Assembly (NCBI GenBank): GCA_002450015.1
Contig: DJYG01000035.1
Location: 5,873 to 69,872, forward strand
Direction: 5' to 3'
Length of the DNA: 64,000 bases
Source: Cyanobacteria bacterium UBA6984
GTDB taxonomy: Bacteria; Cyanobacteriota; Vampirovibrionia; Gastranaerophilales; Gastranaerophilaceae
In this document: piece by piece, positions 40,879 to 49,015 of the stretch
How positions within the stretch are numbered: the first letter of the stretch is position 1
How the letters are laid out: each line of letters begins with the position of its first letter
Position numbers and translations under genes: made by a program
Notes under the pieces: model-generated
Told to the model about the DNA's origin: nothing
The model's database searches: none
What the model saw: only the letters and a program-made list of their open reading frames with translations

Positions 40879-41121
40879 TTAATCCTCATTTTTTACTTGA
40901 TTTAGGTATTTTACTGCTTGTTCAATTGCGTTATCAATAAATTTACTGAAAAGTAAAGCAGCAAAAGGCTTAATAACATTAGGTATTGCTAATTTTTCTA
41001 TAAGAAATGTTATTGCAATTTGTTTTTTTTCTTTTCCGGTTGCGGTACTAAGTTTATTTTCAGCATAGTTGACAGCAGAAAAGGCTAAATCCGTAATTGT
41101 ATTTTTAAAATTTTTTAGCAT
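40879..41121 (-). CDS. Small phage protein of unknown function
   Basis: An 80-residue protein of helical, mildly hydrophobic character (FKNTITDLAFSAVNYAENKLSTATGKEKKQIAITFLIEKL). AGGAG lies just before the ATG at 41121; the longer frame to 41181 would run through a hairpin. Located between capsid and scaffold genes, so perhaps a structural accessory. Confidence 0.65.
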   Translation of the reverse strand: MLKNFKNTITDLAFSAVNYAENKLSTATGKEKKQIAITFLIEKLAIPNVIKPFAALLFSKFIDNAIEQAVKYLNQVKNED

Positions 41122-41140
41122 TGTATCTCCTATAAAAATC

Positions 41141-41160
41141 GACGCAGAATAATCTGCGTC
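41141..41160 (-). terminator. Hairpin between capsid and small phage gene
   Basis: GACGCAGA/TCTGCGTC, 8-bp stem; on the minus strand GATTTTT follows. It may reduce transcription below the capsid gene. Confidence 0.7.
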
Positions 41161-41202
41161 GGGGGTAATGTATTTTACCAATCGGGTAGTTAAATTAAAT
41201 TA

Positions 41203-42153
41203 TTATTCTCCATCAGAGGTTGTTCCTTCAGGATTTTCATTTGTATTAGGTTCTTCTGTTGTTGCAAATGGATCTTGTACAACCATTTTTGCTAATGCTT
41301 TAGGTTGTACTGTTTTTGCACCATACAAATATAAACCTCTTACTAAATCTGAAAATGAATCTTTATCTCTCAAACTTTCAATCCTTGCAAGTTGTGATGC
41401 GAATGTTATAGCATCATTTGTTCCTGCCAAAACATAGAAAAGTCCGGATGTTGAGGTTAAATTTGTACTTACGAGAACATCCATACCTGCAATTCGTCCG
41501 ATAGCTCCTTCTCTTATTGTTTCGTCAGCAACGTTATGTGCGCCAATGAACTCCGTGCTTTGTAGCAGGTATGATTCGATTGTGGGATTGATTATAACCC
41601 ATGGCTTTTTGTTTCCTGTTAGAGCATTTGCATTTTTTAATTTCATTGCAAGTTCTACAAATTTTGCATATATAGTGCTTTTATCAAGTTCTATGGCTTC
41701 TTCTTCAGAGCCTACAATGTTTTCTTCTCCAACGTCAGAGTGCATCCCAAGTAAAAATGAATCTTGTACTTCTTCTATTGCTCGTCTTGCATTGGAAAGG
41801 TGAGCTGTCATAATGTCTTGATTTGCTTGTGCTTGAGCAACGTCATTAATTTTAAATGCAAAGTATTTCTTTTGGTCAATAGTTAATTCCATTGATGTAG
41901 GCTCAAGTTCGCTGTATGACAAACTTTCATTGCCTACTGTTGAAATGGTTACATCTGCCGGTGTAATAATTCTTACTTTGTCACCTTGGTTTTGAATGTC
42001 GCCTTCGTAGTTGCGGTTAACGCATTGAAGCATTACGCAGTTTTTTTCAAGTAGAGTGTTAAGTTTTTTACTCCAAATTTCAGGGATAAATGCTGAATAA
42101 GAATTTCCTTGTTCAGTTGTTGTTGGGGTTGTTGCTGATTGATTTTCTGTCAT
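41203..42153 (-). CDS. Phage major capsid protein
   Basis: A 316-residue protein, probably of HK97 fold, P22-like group: SYSAFIPEIWSKKLNTLLEKNCVMLQCVNRNYEGDIQNQGDKVRI, MELTIDQKKYFAFKINDVAQAQAN, and a C-terminal half with GRIAGMDVLVSTNLTSTSGLFYVLAGTNDAITFASQLARIE, which matches the coat-protein beta-sandwich. The tail is Glu/Thr-rich. GAAAGGAAAG precedes the ATG at 42153, chosen over a longer frame. Adjacent scaffold supports the call. Confidence 0.9.
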   Translation of the reverse strand: MTENQSATTPTTTEQGNSYSAFIPEIWSKKLNTLLEKNCVMLQCVNRNYEGDIQNQGDKVRIITPADVTISTVGNESLSYSELEPTSMELTIDQKKYFAFKINDVAQAQANQDIMTAHLSNARRAIEEVQDSFLLGMHSDVGEENIVGSEEEAIELDKSTIYAKFVELAMKLKNANALTGNKKPWVIINPTIESYLLQSTEFIGAHNVADETIREGAIGRIAGMDVLVSTNLTSTSGLFYVLAGTNDAITFASQLARIESLRDKDSFSDLVRGLYLYGAKTVQPKALAKMVVQDPFATTEEPNTNENPEGTTSDGE

Positions 42154-42201
42154 TTTTCTTTCCTTTCTTTTACTTTTGTACACTTATTTTTGAGGGTATG
42201 A

Positions 42202-43710
42202 CTAGTCCTCATTAAATATTTCTTTAAATTGAATTCCGATTATTGCGGCATTATGTTCAAGTTGGTTACCCTCTACACATATTTGTATTGAATAATTTGC
42301 TTCTGAAATTTCTGCTTTAAATTTTGTTTCAGTGTCTATTGCCCAAATAGCTTCGTTATAATCGTCGCTCCATTCTGTTAGAGAGTTTGCTTCAAGATTT
42401 TCTTTGTACCAAATAAGATTATTGTTGTTATTTGAATATATTTTTTCGACATCATCTCTATTTTCTGCATCAAAATTTTTGAAGACAGAGAATATAAAGT
42501 TATTTTCGTGCGCTTCATCTAAAATGAAATAAAATTCGTCAATGGTTTTTCTTATTGTCGGATTACCAAGTCCAAGAAATGGTGATTTCCACATGAATTC
42601 AATTGGTTCTCCGTCAAAAGAGCTGTTTATGTCTTCTTTATATAAATTTCCGTTTGCATCAGCGGTAATTATATATTTTTGATATATGCAGGCTGAAGTT
42701 ATATCCTGTGGTAAAACTCTTTTATACCAAGCGTGGTTTACAATATCATTTATCCAGATAGTGTGAAAGTATTGGTCATTTAAATATGGAATAAAATACC
42801 AAATTTGATTTTTTGTTTCGTAATTTAGAACAAAAGTTTCTTTTCTTCTCAGATAATCAAATTTATTAAATTCTTCTTTAATATTTCCCGTAATTTCGCT
42901 ACCGAGCAGGATTTGATTTAATGCTCCGACTTCAAGTGTATAAATTCCTGAAGAATAAAAATATTGTTTATTATTTACCGTAACAGCTCCGTTAGGAGAG
43001 TATGCACCTTTGTTTGCAAATGGTATAATGCTAAAATTTTCAGGTGATGAACCTGTAAGCAAATAAACATTTTTTTCTTTGTAGATAGCAAGATAATCTT
43101 TGTATGTTTTAAGTGCGGTTATGTTGTCTGTATCTGTATGAAAATTATTTATATAACCGGCATCATTCGCAGTTGAAAAATCATTATATTTTCCGAGTGC
43201 GGAAAAATATATCGCAGCTCCGTCAGCTGCCCAAATTCTGCCTTTGTATATTGCAACCGCATCAGGGTATATTGTTGTACCGTTTACTTGCAAATTGCAA
43301 TCTATAAATTCATAATTAGCATTCTTTTTTATATAAAACATTGCATCTCTATCGCCAGCAACAATTGTTCCGTTCAAAAAATTTGCAAATATTATTTTTG
43401 AAGAATGCAGAGTTTTATTAAGAAGTATAATATTATCATTTTCGTCAAATGCATATATTTTGCCGCTTTCGGTTATAATTAAAATTACAGAACCGGTGTC
43501 AGTATTCATTTCGTGTATATATAAAATTTTTTCATTTTCAGGTACTGTGCCAATTTTAATGTTGCCTTTTTGTCTTATTATTCCTTTATTTTGGTATATT
43601 TCTACGTTTTTTGAATCAGTCCAAAATATTTTTTTTGTATTTAATCCCAATTCTGTTTTTGTTGAAGCTTGATTTATCCCGCCGGATAAGTCATAATAAA
43701 AATTTTGCAT
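42202..43710 (-). CDS. Phage structural protein, beta-propeller-like (DNA stabilisation/tail type)
   Basis: A 502-residue protein, acidic and beta-rich: FYYDLSGGINQASTKTELGLNTKKIFWTDSKNVEIYQNKGIIRQKGN at the start, then repeated blades (DAVAIYKGRIWAADGAAIYFSAL, ITALKTYKDYLAIYKEKNVYLLTGSSPENF, GAYSPNGAVTVNNKQYFYSSGIYTLE). Such proteins in podoviruses are tail accessory or DNA-stabilising factors of the virion. It lies between amidase and capsid genes. Confidence 0.7.
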   Translation of the reverse strand: MQNFYYDLSGGINQASTKTELGLNTKKIFWTDSKNVEIYQNKGIIRQKGNIKIGTVPENEKILYIHEMNTDTGSVILIITESGKIYAFDENDNIILLNKTLHSSKIIFANFLNGTIVAGDRDAMFYIKKNANYEFIDCNLQVNGTTIYPDAVAIYKGRIWAADGAAIYFSALGKYNDFSTANDAGYINNFHTDTDNITALKTYKDYLAIYKEKNVYLLTGSSPENFSIIPFANKGAYSPNGAVTVNNKQYFYSSGIYTLEVGALNQILLGSEITGNIKEEFNKFDYLRRKETFVLNYETKNQIWYFIPYLNDQYFHTIWINDIVNHAWYKRVLPQDITSACIYQKYIITADANGNLYKEDINSSFDGEPIEFMWKSPFLGLGNPTIRKTIDEFYFILDEAHENNFIFSVFKNFDAENRDDVEKIYSNNNNNLIWYKENLEANSLTEWSDDYNEAIWAIDTETKFKAEISEANYSIQICVEGNQLEHNAAIIGIQFKEIFNED

Positions 43711-43711
43711 T

Positions 43712-44203
43712 TTATTCTCCTTTTTGCAAATACCATTTAATTTTTGTACGTATAAAATTCCCTACTTCATCTTGTTCAACCCATGAATATGGCGGTAAAA
43801 AAATTAAATCTATTTTGCCTGCACTTGTTGTATTTGGGTGAGTTTTTCCAAATTCATAATGAGTTAAAACAGTTGTTTTTGTTACAGGTATATTAAATTT
43901 TTTTGAAAGTTTTGCGCAAAATTGCATTGCGGATTCAAATTGAATTTTTGTAATTGGGTAATTACCAATTTCATATTTATTTTTAAATCCCATCATTCCA
44001 CATAATGAAACACCTATTGAACCTGTGTTTCCGCCACCGGTGTGTGCTGCATATTCTCCGTCTAAACAATTTTCATTTGCTTCAGGTTTAAATGTGCCAA
44101 GATGTATTTTCCCCATGTTATCTACAAGATAGTGATAACAATCTTTATCATGGCTATTAGGAACAGCACCACCGGCTGTCCAATGAATAATAATTCGTTT
44201 CAT
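43712..44203 (-). CDS. Phage N-acetylmuramoyl-L-alanine amidase
   Basis: A 163-residue Amidase_2/PGRP-type zinc enzyme that cleaves the peptidoglycan stem peptide. RIIIHWTAGG has the first His ligand, DKDCYHYLVDN the second region, GEYAAHTGGGNTGSIGVSLCGM the third, and HYEFGKTHPNTTSAGKIDL the last part with the catalytic Lys. No signal peptide, so export needs a holin. It is separated by one base from the next gene. Confidence 0.92.
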   Translation of the reverse strand: MKRIIIHWTAGGAVPNSHDKDCYHYLVDNMGKIHLGTFKPEANENCLDGEYAAHTGGGNTGSIGVSLCGMMGFKNKYEIGNYPITKIQFESAMQFCAKLSKKFNIPVTKTTVLTHYEFGKTHPNTTSAGKIDLIFLPPYSWVEQDEVGNFIRTKIKWYLQKGE

Positions 44204-44217
44204 AACTAATTAATCCT

Positions 44218-44412
44218 TTATTTTTTTTCGTATTTTCGTACATACGTAGCAATTAGTGCCAGTCGATTTCGTGCGCACAGTTTATACATAAGCCTTTCTA
44301 CATACGTTTCTACAGTTCTGGCTGAAATATTTAAACATTCAGAAATTTCTTTATATTCGTAGCCTTCACACAGCAGTTTTATAACTGCTTTTTCCTGTTT
44401 ACTTATTACCAT
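44218..44412 (-). CDS. Small LuxR-type helix-turn-helix protein in the phage
   Basis: A 64-residue protein that is little more than a GerE/LuxR HTH: SKQEKAVIKLLCEGYEYKEISECLNISARTVETYVERLMYKLCARNRLALIATYV. It lacks any sensor domain. Located upstream of the amidase in the leftward unit, it may control the late genes. Target unknown. Confidence 0.85.
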   Translation of the reverse strand: MVISKQEKAVIKLLCEGYEYKEISECLNISARTVETYVERLMYKLCARNRLALIATYVRKYEKK

Positions 44413-44496
44413 TTATACTTCCTTAATTTTCAGCTATTATTTATATGCTACATTGAAAATTCGTAAAAATTTCTATATATTCACCTTTTTGACAGT

Positions 44497-44955
44497 TTAA
44501 ACGTTATTGTCAAACAAACCTAGTTTCATTGAACTTAAATTTGAATAGCATTTCTTTTTACGTCCGTACTCGTTGTAGTTTAAATAAAATTTTCCGTAGG
44601 CTTTAGCAAAGGAATTATCGTATGTGATTTTTTCTTTTAAAATATCTTTTTGATATTTTTCAAAAAATTTTCTTGCTTTTTTATTTGTAATTCTATAAAC
44701 AGAAATTTTATTAAGTTTATCAATTTTAGTTAATTGCAAAACTGTGTGTCCGCATACCGGACAAGTTTCCATATAATCTAATTCTTTTATTGTAAATTCT
44801 TCATCAGGTATGAGTTCAAAAGTTTTGCATTCTCTCAATCCACCGCAGCATTGTATGTATCCCATAATTGCACAGTATCTCCCATAATTAATTTGAAAAA
44901 CAGCTTTACCTGCTAGGGTGTGAGCCTTACTCAAATTTATGTGATTATTATACAT
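44497..44955 (-). CDS. Phage protein with a zinc-finger-like motif
   Basis: A 152-residue protein, first gene of the leftward unit. CGGLRECKTFELIPDEEF and METCPVCGHTVLQLTKID contain four Cys able to bind zinc; the remainder is Lys/Tyr-rich. Its start is close to a tandem-repeat array (44984-45024) and no ribosome-binding site is visible. It may be an early or regulatory phage factor. Not recognised. Confidence 0.68.
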   Translation of the reverse strand: MYNNHINLSKAHTLAGKAVFQINYGRYCAIMGYIQCCGGLRECKTFELIPDEEFTIKELDYMETCPVCGHTVLQLTKIDKLNKISVYRITNKKARKFFEKYQKDILKEKITYDNSFAKAYGKFYLNYNEYGRKKKCYSNLSSMKLGLFDNNV

Positions 44956-44983
44956 TTTTTATTTTAAAAAAAAGTCCGTTTTA

Positions 44984-45024
44984 TTACGTACGGGATAGTA
45001 CGTACGTGATTTTACGTACGGGAT
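44984..45024. repeat. Three direct repeats of TTACGTACGGGAT with a 14-base period
   Basis: TTACGTACGGGAT at 44984-44996, GTACGTACGTGAT at 44998-45010, and TTACGTACGGGAT at 45012-45024, each with the palindrome CGTACG. They lie between the first phage gene and the divergent methyltransferase-like gene, flanked by GTCCGT/ACGGAC. Operator array or replication iterons are possible. Confidence 0.9.
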
Positions 45025-45090
45025 ATCACGGACATGGATTAAAAAAAATTTTGTGATATAATCAATGATAACAATGTTTTGGAGGTATTT

Positions 45091-46311
45091 ATGTGTGAAT
45101 TAAAAAATGAAAATATTTCATACGAAAATGAAAAAGAATTTTTCGATAAAAACTATAATATTTCATATTATGATGAAAATTTACCAAAACCTTCGAATGA
45201 TTTAATATTTATGCATTATATTTCGTCCTGTGTTATATATGGTTTGGGTGCTTTGGTTTTGTTTTTTAATCCTTATTTTAAAACTGTTGCTCAAAATTTT
45301 CAATATTCTTATGAAGTCATAACGTGTGCTTTTTTTGCATATTTGCTTTTTGCTCCGTTATTTTTATTTACTATAAAACCTAAGACAATATACGTTTCTC
45401 ACAGTATAGAAGTTATGAATTATATTTTAAAATTAGTAAAAAGAGAAGGGTTAAAGAAAAATTTGACGTCGGCAGAGATTATTGAATGGTTGAAGCCGAC
45501 ATATAAACAACAACAATCATTGATTTTATATTTTGTAAAATTCTTTTTTGGACCACAGCTTACAATATGGTCCATAGTTCATTTTAGCCAATTTCAAATA
45601 TATTTGAATAAACTATTTAAACTAATTTCTTTTACACAGCAAAGCGGATATGATTTTACGTATGTTATTAAATCTTCAAAATTACTGCTTAATTATCGAG
45701 ATAATATATATCTTGTGCTATTCCAACTTTTATATTTCTTTGATTGCTTTTTCTTTGCAATAGGATACTGTACAGAGTTAACATTCTTAAAAAATAGAAT
45801 AAGAACAGTTGAATCAAGTATATTGGGTATTGTTTTTTGTTTAGCTTGTTATGCTCCATTCAGTAATATAGTTACAACAAATTTTCCTTGGAAACATTCT
45901 GAAATTGTTATGAATGTTACATCAAATCCTATTGATTTTATAAATTGGGTATTTTATGCAGTTGCTTTAGTTTTAATTATATTATATGTGTCAGCGTCAT
46001 TTGCTTTATTTACCAAAGCAAGTAATATGACCAATCGAGGCACTTGTAAAATATTCCCTTATAATATTGTAAGACATCCGGCTTATTCAACAAAAGTTGG
46101 ATTATGGTGGTTTTCCTCTATTATATTAGTAAAAAGATTATTATCAAATGCAAATTATGAACAAATATGCTTGGTAATATTCTGTGGTATAATTTGGACG
46201 TTTATTTACTATATGCGTGCTATAACTGAAGAACGTCACTTATCTCTTGACCCTGAATATAGAGAATATACTAAAAAAGTCAAGTATAAATTTATACCAT
46301 ACTTATGGTAG
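45091..46311 (+). CDS. Multi-pass membrane protein with an ICMT/PEMT-like C-terminus
   Basis: A 406-residue protein with about eight hydrophobic segments. The C-terminal part has IFPYNIVRHPAYSTKVGLWWFSSIILV and an EERHLSLDPEYREYTKKVKYKFIPYLW tail, the signature of isoprenylcysteine/phospholipid methyltransferases (RHP.Y......EE..L...P.Y..Y). The long N-terminal half is unfamiliar. Start at 45091 after GGAGG (45081-45085). TATAAT at 45056-45061 may be the promoter. Convergent with the radical SAM gene (stops share a boundary). Substrate unknown. Confidence 0.75.
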   Translation: MCELKNENISYENEKEFFDKNYNISYYDENLPKPSNDLIFMHYISSCVIYGLGALVLFFNPYFKTVAQNFQYSYEVITCAFFAYLLFAPLFLFTIKPKTIYVSHSIEVMNYILKLVKREGLKKNLTSAEIIEWLKPTYKQQQSLILYFVKFFFGPQLTIWSIVHFSQFQIYLNKLFKLISFTQQSGYDFTYVIKSSKLLLNYRDNIYLVLFQLLYFFDCFFFAIGYCTELTFLKNRIRTVESSILGIVFCLACYAPFSNIVTTNFPWKHSEIVMNVTSNPIDFINWVFYAVALVLIILYVSASFALFTKASNMTNRGTCKIFPYNIVRHPAYSTKVGLWWFSSIILVKRLLSNANYEQICLVIFCGIIWTFIYYMRAITEERHLSLDPEYREYTKKVKYKFIPYLW

Positions 46312-47382
46312 TTATCTGACTTCAAGTTCGCAGCACATTTGACAAGCTCCAAAAACTTTAGAAACTTTTAAATTTTTTCTGAAACAACAGTAGTTAGGTT
46401 TGTTGAAAATCTCTTTTATGCTGTTTTCTTTTACATTGCCTATTTTTTGAGAAAGACATGGGTAAACATTGCCTTCAGGTGTAATAAATGTATTTGAGAA
46501 TGGAAATTTACAAGGTTTATAAATTTCACTTATGGGTTTGCTGATATCTGTGTTAAAAAATTCTTCAATTTTTTTGATTGGATTTTTAGTAAGTTCAAAT
46601 TTTGGTGAAAATCTTATAAGAGTTTTAGAATGTTTTTTTAAGCTTTCTAATTCTAAATAAATTTCTTTGAAATGTTCCATGTCAAAATAAAGCTTTATTG
46701 GATAATCAGCGTTAAATTCAGGCATGAAACTATCAAAAAGCTGTGAATTTTGTTTTAAATTGTTATTTCTTAAAAATGATATTGATAAAAATTCAAATCC
46801 CATATCGCTGCACATTTTATATAATTTAGGTAAATCATCTAAATTGTTTTCAAGGACGATAGTTTTAATGTCAATCATTGGGCGTTTTTTATATTTGTTA
46901 ATAAGTTCTAAATTTGAATATATTTTGTCGAAAATACCTTCTTTATTTCTATTTAAATCGTGATTTTTTCCATATCCATCTAAAGATACTGATAATAAAA
47001 TCATTTTATTTTTGATAAATGCTTGAATAATTTCATCATTAATTAATATACCGTTAGATACAACATTAACTTTTCCAAAAGTTTTTTTACAAGCTTTTTC
47101 CAAAATAGGTATAAAATCTTGTCTTATAAGTGGTTCACCACCTACAAGTGTAACGATAGAATAAAATGGAATTTGTTCAATAATGTTAAACCAATCTTGA
47201 GTTGAAAGTTCCTGTTTGTTACGATTACTCCCTACATAGCAATATGGACATTTTAAATTACATTTATATGTAAGTTCAAAAAAATATCTTAAAGGCATTA
47301 GAGCTTTGCCGTATTTTGAGTTATATGCAGGTATTGCATATATGTTTCTAAATAAATCAAATAATTTTGAATAATTTAACAT
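46312..47382 (-). CDS. Radical SAM protein with SPASM-type C-terminus
   Basis: A 356-residue iron-sulphur enzyme. LTYKCNLKCPYCYVG (about residues 35-49) gives the CX3CX2C cluster motif, VTLVGGEPLIR the SAM-binding GGEP, and the C-terminus CKFPFSNTFITPEGNVYPCLSQKIGNV...CCFRKNLKVSKVFGACQMCCELE gives a SPASM-like second Cys set. Such proteins modify peptides (RiPP) or act as sugar or heme-modifying enzymes; no precursor peptide gene is adjacent. It is alone on its strand. Confidence 0.88.
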   Translation of the reverse strand: MLNYSKLFDLFRNIYAIPAYNSKYGKALMPLRYFFELTYKCNLKCPYCYVGSNRNKQELSTQDWFNIIEQIPFYSIVTLVGGEPLIRQDFIPILEKACKKTFGKVNVVSNGILINDEIIQAFIKNKMILLSVSLDGYGKNHDLNRNKEGIFDKIYSNLELINKYKKRPMIDIKTIVLENNLDDLPKLYKMCSDMGFEFLSISFLRNNNLKQNSQLFDSFMPEFNADYPIKLYFDMEHFKEIYLELESLKKHSKTLIRFSPKFELTKNPIKKIEEFFNTDISKPISEIYKPCKFPFSNTFITPEGNVYPCLSQKIGNVKENSIKEIFNKPNYCCFRKNLKVSKVFGACQMCCELEVR

Positions 47383-47444
47383 AAGGCAATTATACTCTAA
47401 AAAAATACGTTTTACATAAAATCTTTTTAATGTAAAATGGAGCT

Positions 47445-47981
47445 ATGGAAAAATTTGCCATAAAAATTTCACCAATGAAAAAAGAGGATTTAGACGGTAT
47501 TTTAAAAATAGAAGAAGCCTCTTATGGTGAACATCATTGGTCTAAAGATTCTTTTTATTCTGAATTATCAAATAAATTAGCCAAATATTTCTGCGCATTT
47601 GACGAAAGTAATAATTTATTAGGCTATGCAGGAAGTTGGCTTGTTATAGATGAGGCTCACATAACAAATATTGCAGTTGCCCCGCAGTATCGGGGTAAAA
47701 AAGTAGGAGAGTCGTTACTCACGGCAATTTTTGATGCGTGTTATAAAAATATGGTTAAATATCTTACTTTAGAAGTTAGGGTTAGTAATACACCTGCAAT
47801 AAAATTGTATGAAAAGTATGCATTTAAATCCTTAGGTACTAGAAAAGGTTATTATCAAAATAACAACGAAGATGCTTTAATTATGTGGACAGAAAATATA
47901 TTTTGGGATAAATTTAAATTAAAATACAATGAAAATCTTAAGAACCTGAAAGAAAAAATAATTATTTATGAAGATAGATAA
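47445..47981 (+). CDS. rimI: RimI-type ribosomal protein alanine N-acetyltransferase
   Basis: A 178-residue GNAT. ISPMKKEDLDGILKIEEASYGEHHWSKDSF, EAHITNIAVAPQYRGKKVGESLLTAIF (motif A) and TLEVRVSNTPAIKLYEKYAFKSLGTRKGYYQNNNEDALIMW are typical of RimI/TsaD-associated acetyltransferases. The extra C-terminal residues (about 150-178) are unusual. The bioY gene overlaps its end by 14 bases. Confidence 0.88.
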   Translation: MEKFAIKISPMKKEDLDGILKIEEASYGEHHWSKDSFYSELSNKLAKYFCAFDESNNLLGYAGSWLVIDEAHITNIAVAPQYRGKKVGESLLTAIFDACYKNMVKYLTLEVRVSNTPAIKLYEKYAFKSLGTRKGYYQNNNEDALIMWTENIFWDKFKLKYNENLKNLKEKIIIYEDR

Positions 47982-48657
47982 ACCTGAGATTGTAAAAAAA
48001 GAAAATGTATTTAAATATAATGGCGAACCTGTAAAAATGACTTTAGGTACGCTAATATTGACATGTTTTTGTGTGTTATTGCTTATTGTTGCAACGTTTA
48101 CTCAACTGTCATTTACACATTTTATAATTCCCGGTGATTTTTTAAATTACATAAATACTGATGGTATCAGTACAGATGTAAAACAACATTTTTTTAAATA
48201 TTACAGGTATATTCCTCAAATTCCTGTAATTCTTTTTATTGCCGCTTTTTTGGGTAAAATTTTTGGTGTAATTGCAGTATTTGTTTATATTGCAATAGGT
48301 TTGTTTGTATATCCTGTTTTTGCTCTTGGTGGTGGACTGAAATATTTATTAGATTATAATTTTGGGTATATATTTGCATATATTCCTGCTGTATTTTTTG
48401 CTGCATCAATATTAAGAAACGGCTTTTCGGTAAAGAATATTCTGCAAGCTGCTTTTGTTGCTGTTTTAACGATACACTTTATTGGTATTTTATACACATT
48501 GTTAATTGGAGCAATAAGTCATACTTCTAATACATTACTTTTAGGTTGGATAATAGCTCAAAGTGGTGTTAAAATCCTATATGATTATATGTTTAGTGTT
48601 GTAGCTATTCTTGTTGGTGAATTCTCAAAACGTTTTCTTTGGATAATAATGTGTTAA
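47968..48657 (+). CDS. bioY: BioY-like biotin transport protein
   Basis: A 229-residue protein with about six membrane segments. IPQIPVILFIAAFLGKIFGVIAVFVYIAIGLFVYPVFALGGGLKYLLDYNFGYIFAYIPAVFFAASIL matches BioY, the substrate-binding S component of ECF biotin importers; GGLKYLLDYNFGYI resembles GG...LL.PTGGYL. No EcfA or EcfT genes are nearby, so a shared energising module is presumed. A charged N-terminal extension of about 25 residues is odd. Overlaps rimI by 14 bases. Confidence 0.78.
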   Translation: MKIDKPEIVKKENVFKYNGEPVKMTLGTLILTCFCVLLLIVATFTQLSFTHFIIPGDFLNYINTDGISTDVKQHFFKYYRYIPQIPVILFIAAFLGKIFGVIAVFVYIAIGLFVYPVFALGGGLKYLLDYNFGYIFAYIPAVFFAASILRNGFSVKNILQAAFVAVLTIHFIGILYTLLIGAISHTSNTLLLGWIIAQSGVKILYDYMFSVVAILVGEFSKRFLWIIMC

Positions 48658-48742
48658 AATCTGTAAATATTATCGAAACAAAACAGCAAATTTATTTTTT
48701 ATCAATTTTGTATTTCTGTATAGTTTTTTATAAGGAGAAAAC

Positions 48743-48895
48743 ATGACATCATCAAAAGCAAAAAAGCAAGTGAATGAAGAGTCAAAAGAGGATGAGTTTG
48801 ACACTTATCTAAAAAATCAGTGCATGAAAACGACTTTCAATGGTATTGAGATAGAATCGTTTGCTTGGTATGAGAAAATGCTTGGTGTTAAGTAA
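48743..48895 (+). CDS. Small 50-residue protein of unknown function
   Basis: MTSSKAKKQVNEESKEDEFD... ending AWYEKMLGVK; hydrophilic, Lys/Glu-rich, with a Cys in NQCMKTTFNG. AAGGAG lies 6 bases before the ATG and a perfect terminator follows, so it looks like a real single gene. Not recognised. Confidence 0.6.
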   Translation: MTSSKAKKQVNEESKEDEFDTYLKNQCMKTTFNGIEIESFAWYEKMLGVK

Positions 48896-48918
48896 AAAAA
48901 TGAATATTTGTTATTAGC

Positions 48919-48956
48919 AAAAGGGAGATATTTTATATAAAATATCTCCCTTTTGT
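48919..48956. terminator. Terminator
   Basis: AAAAGGGAGATATTTTA (48919-48935) pairs with TAAAATATCTCCCTTTT (48938-48954), with T-rich sequence after it. Confidence 0.88.
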
Positions 48957-49015
48957 TTTTGTTGACCTTTTTAATCAAAAATGTTAAAATAAGTTCATTA
49001 TAAGGAGAAAAGTAT

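Noticed and set aside
44984..45024. CRISPR-like array
   Set aside because: The 14-base period leaves no spacers, and no cas genes are present.
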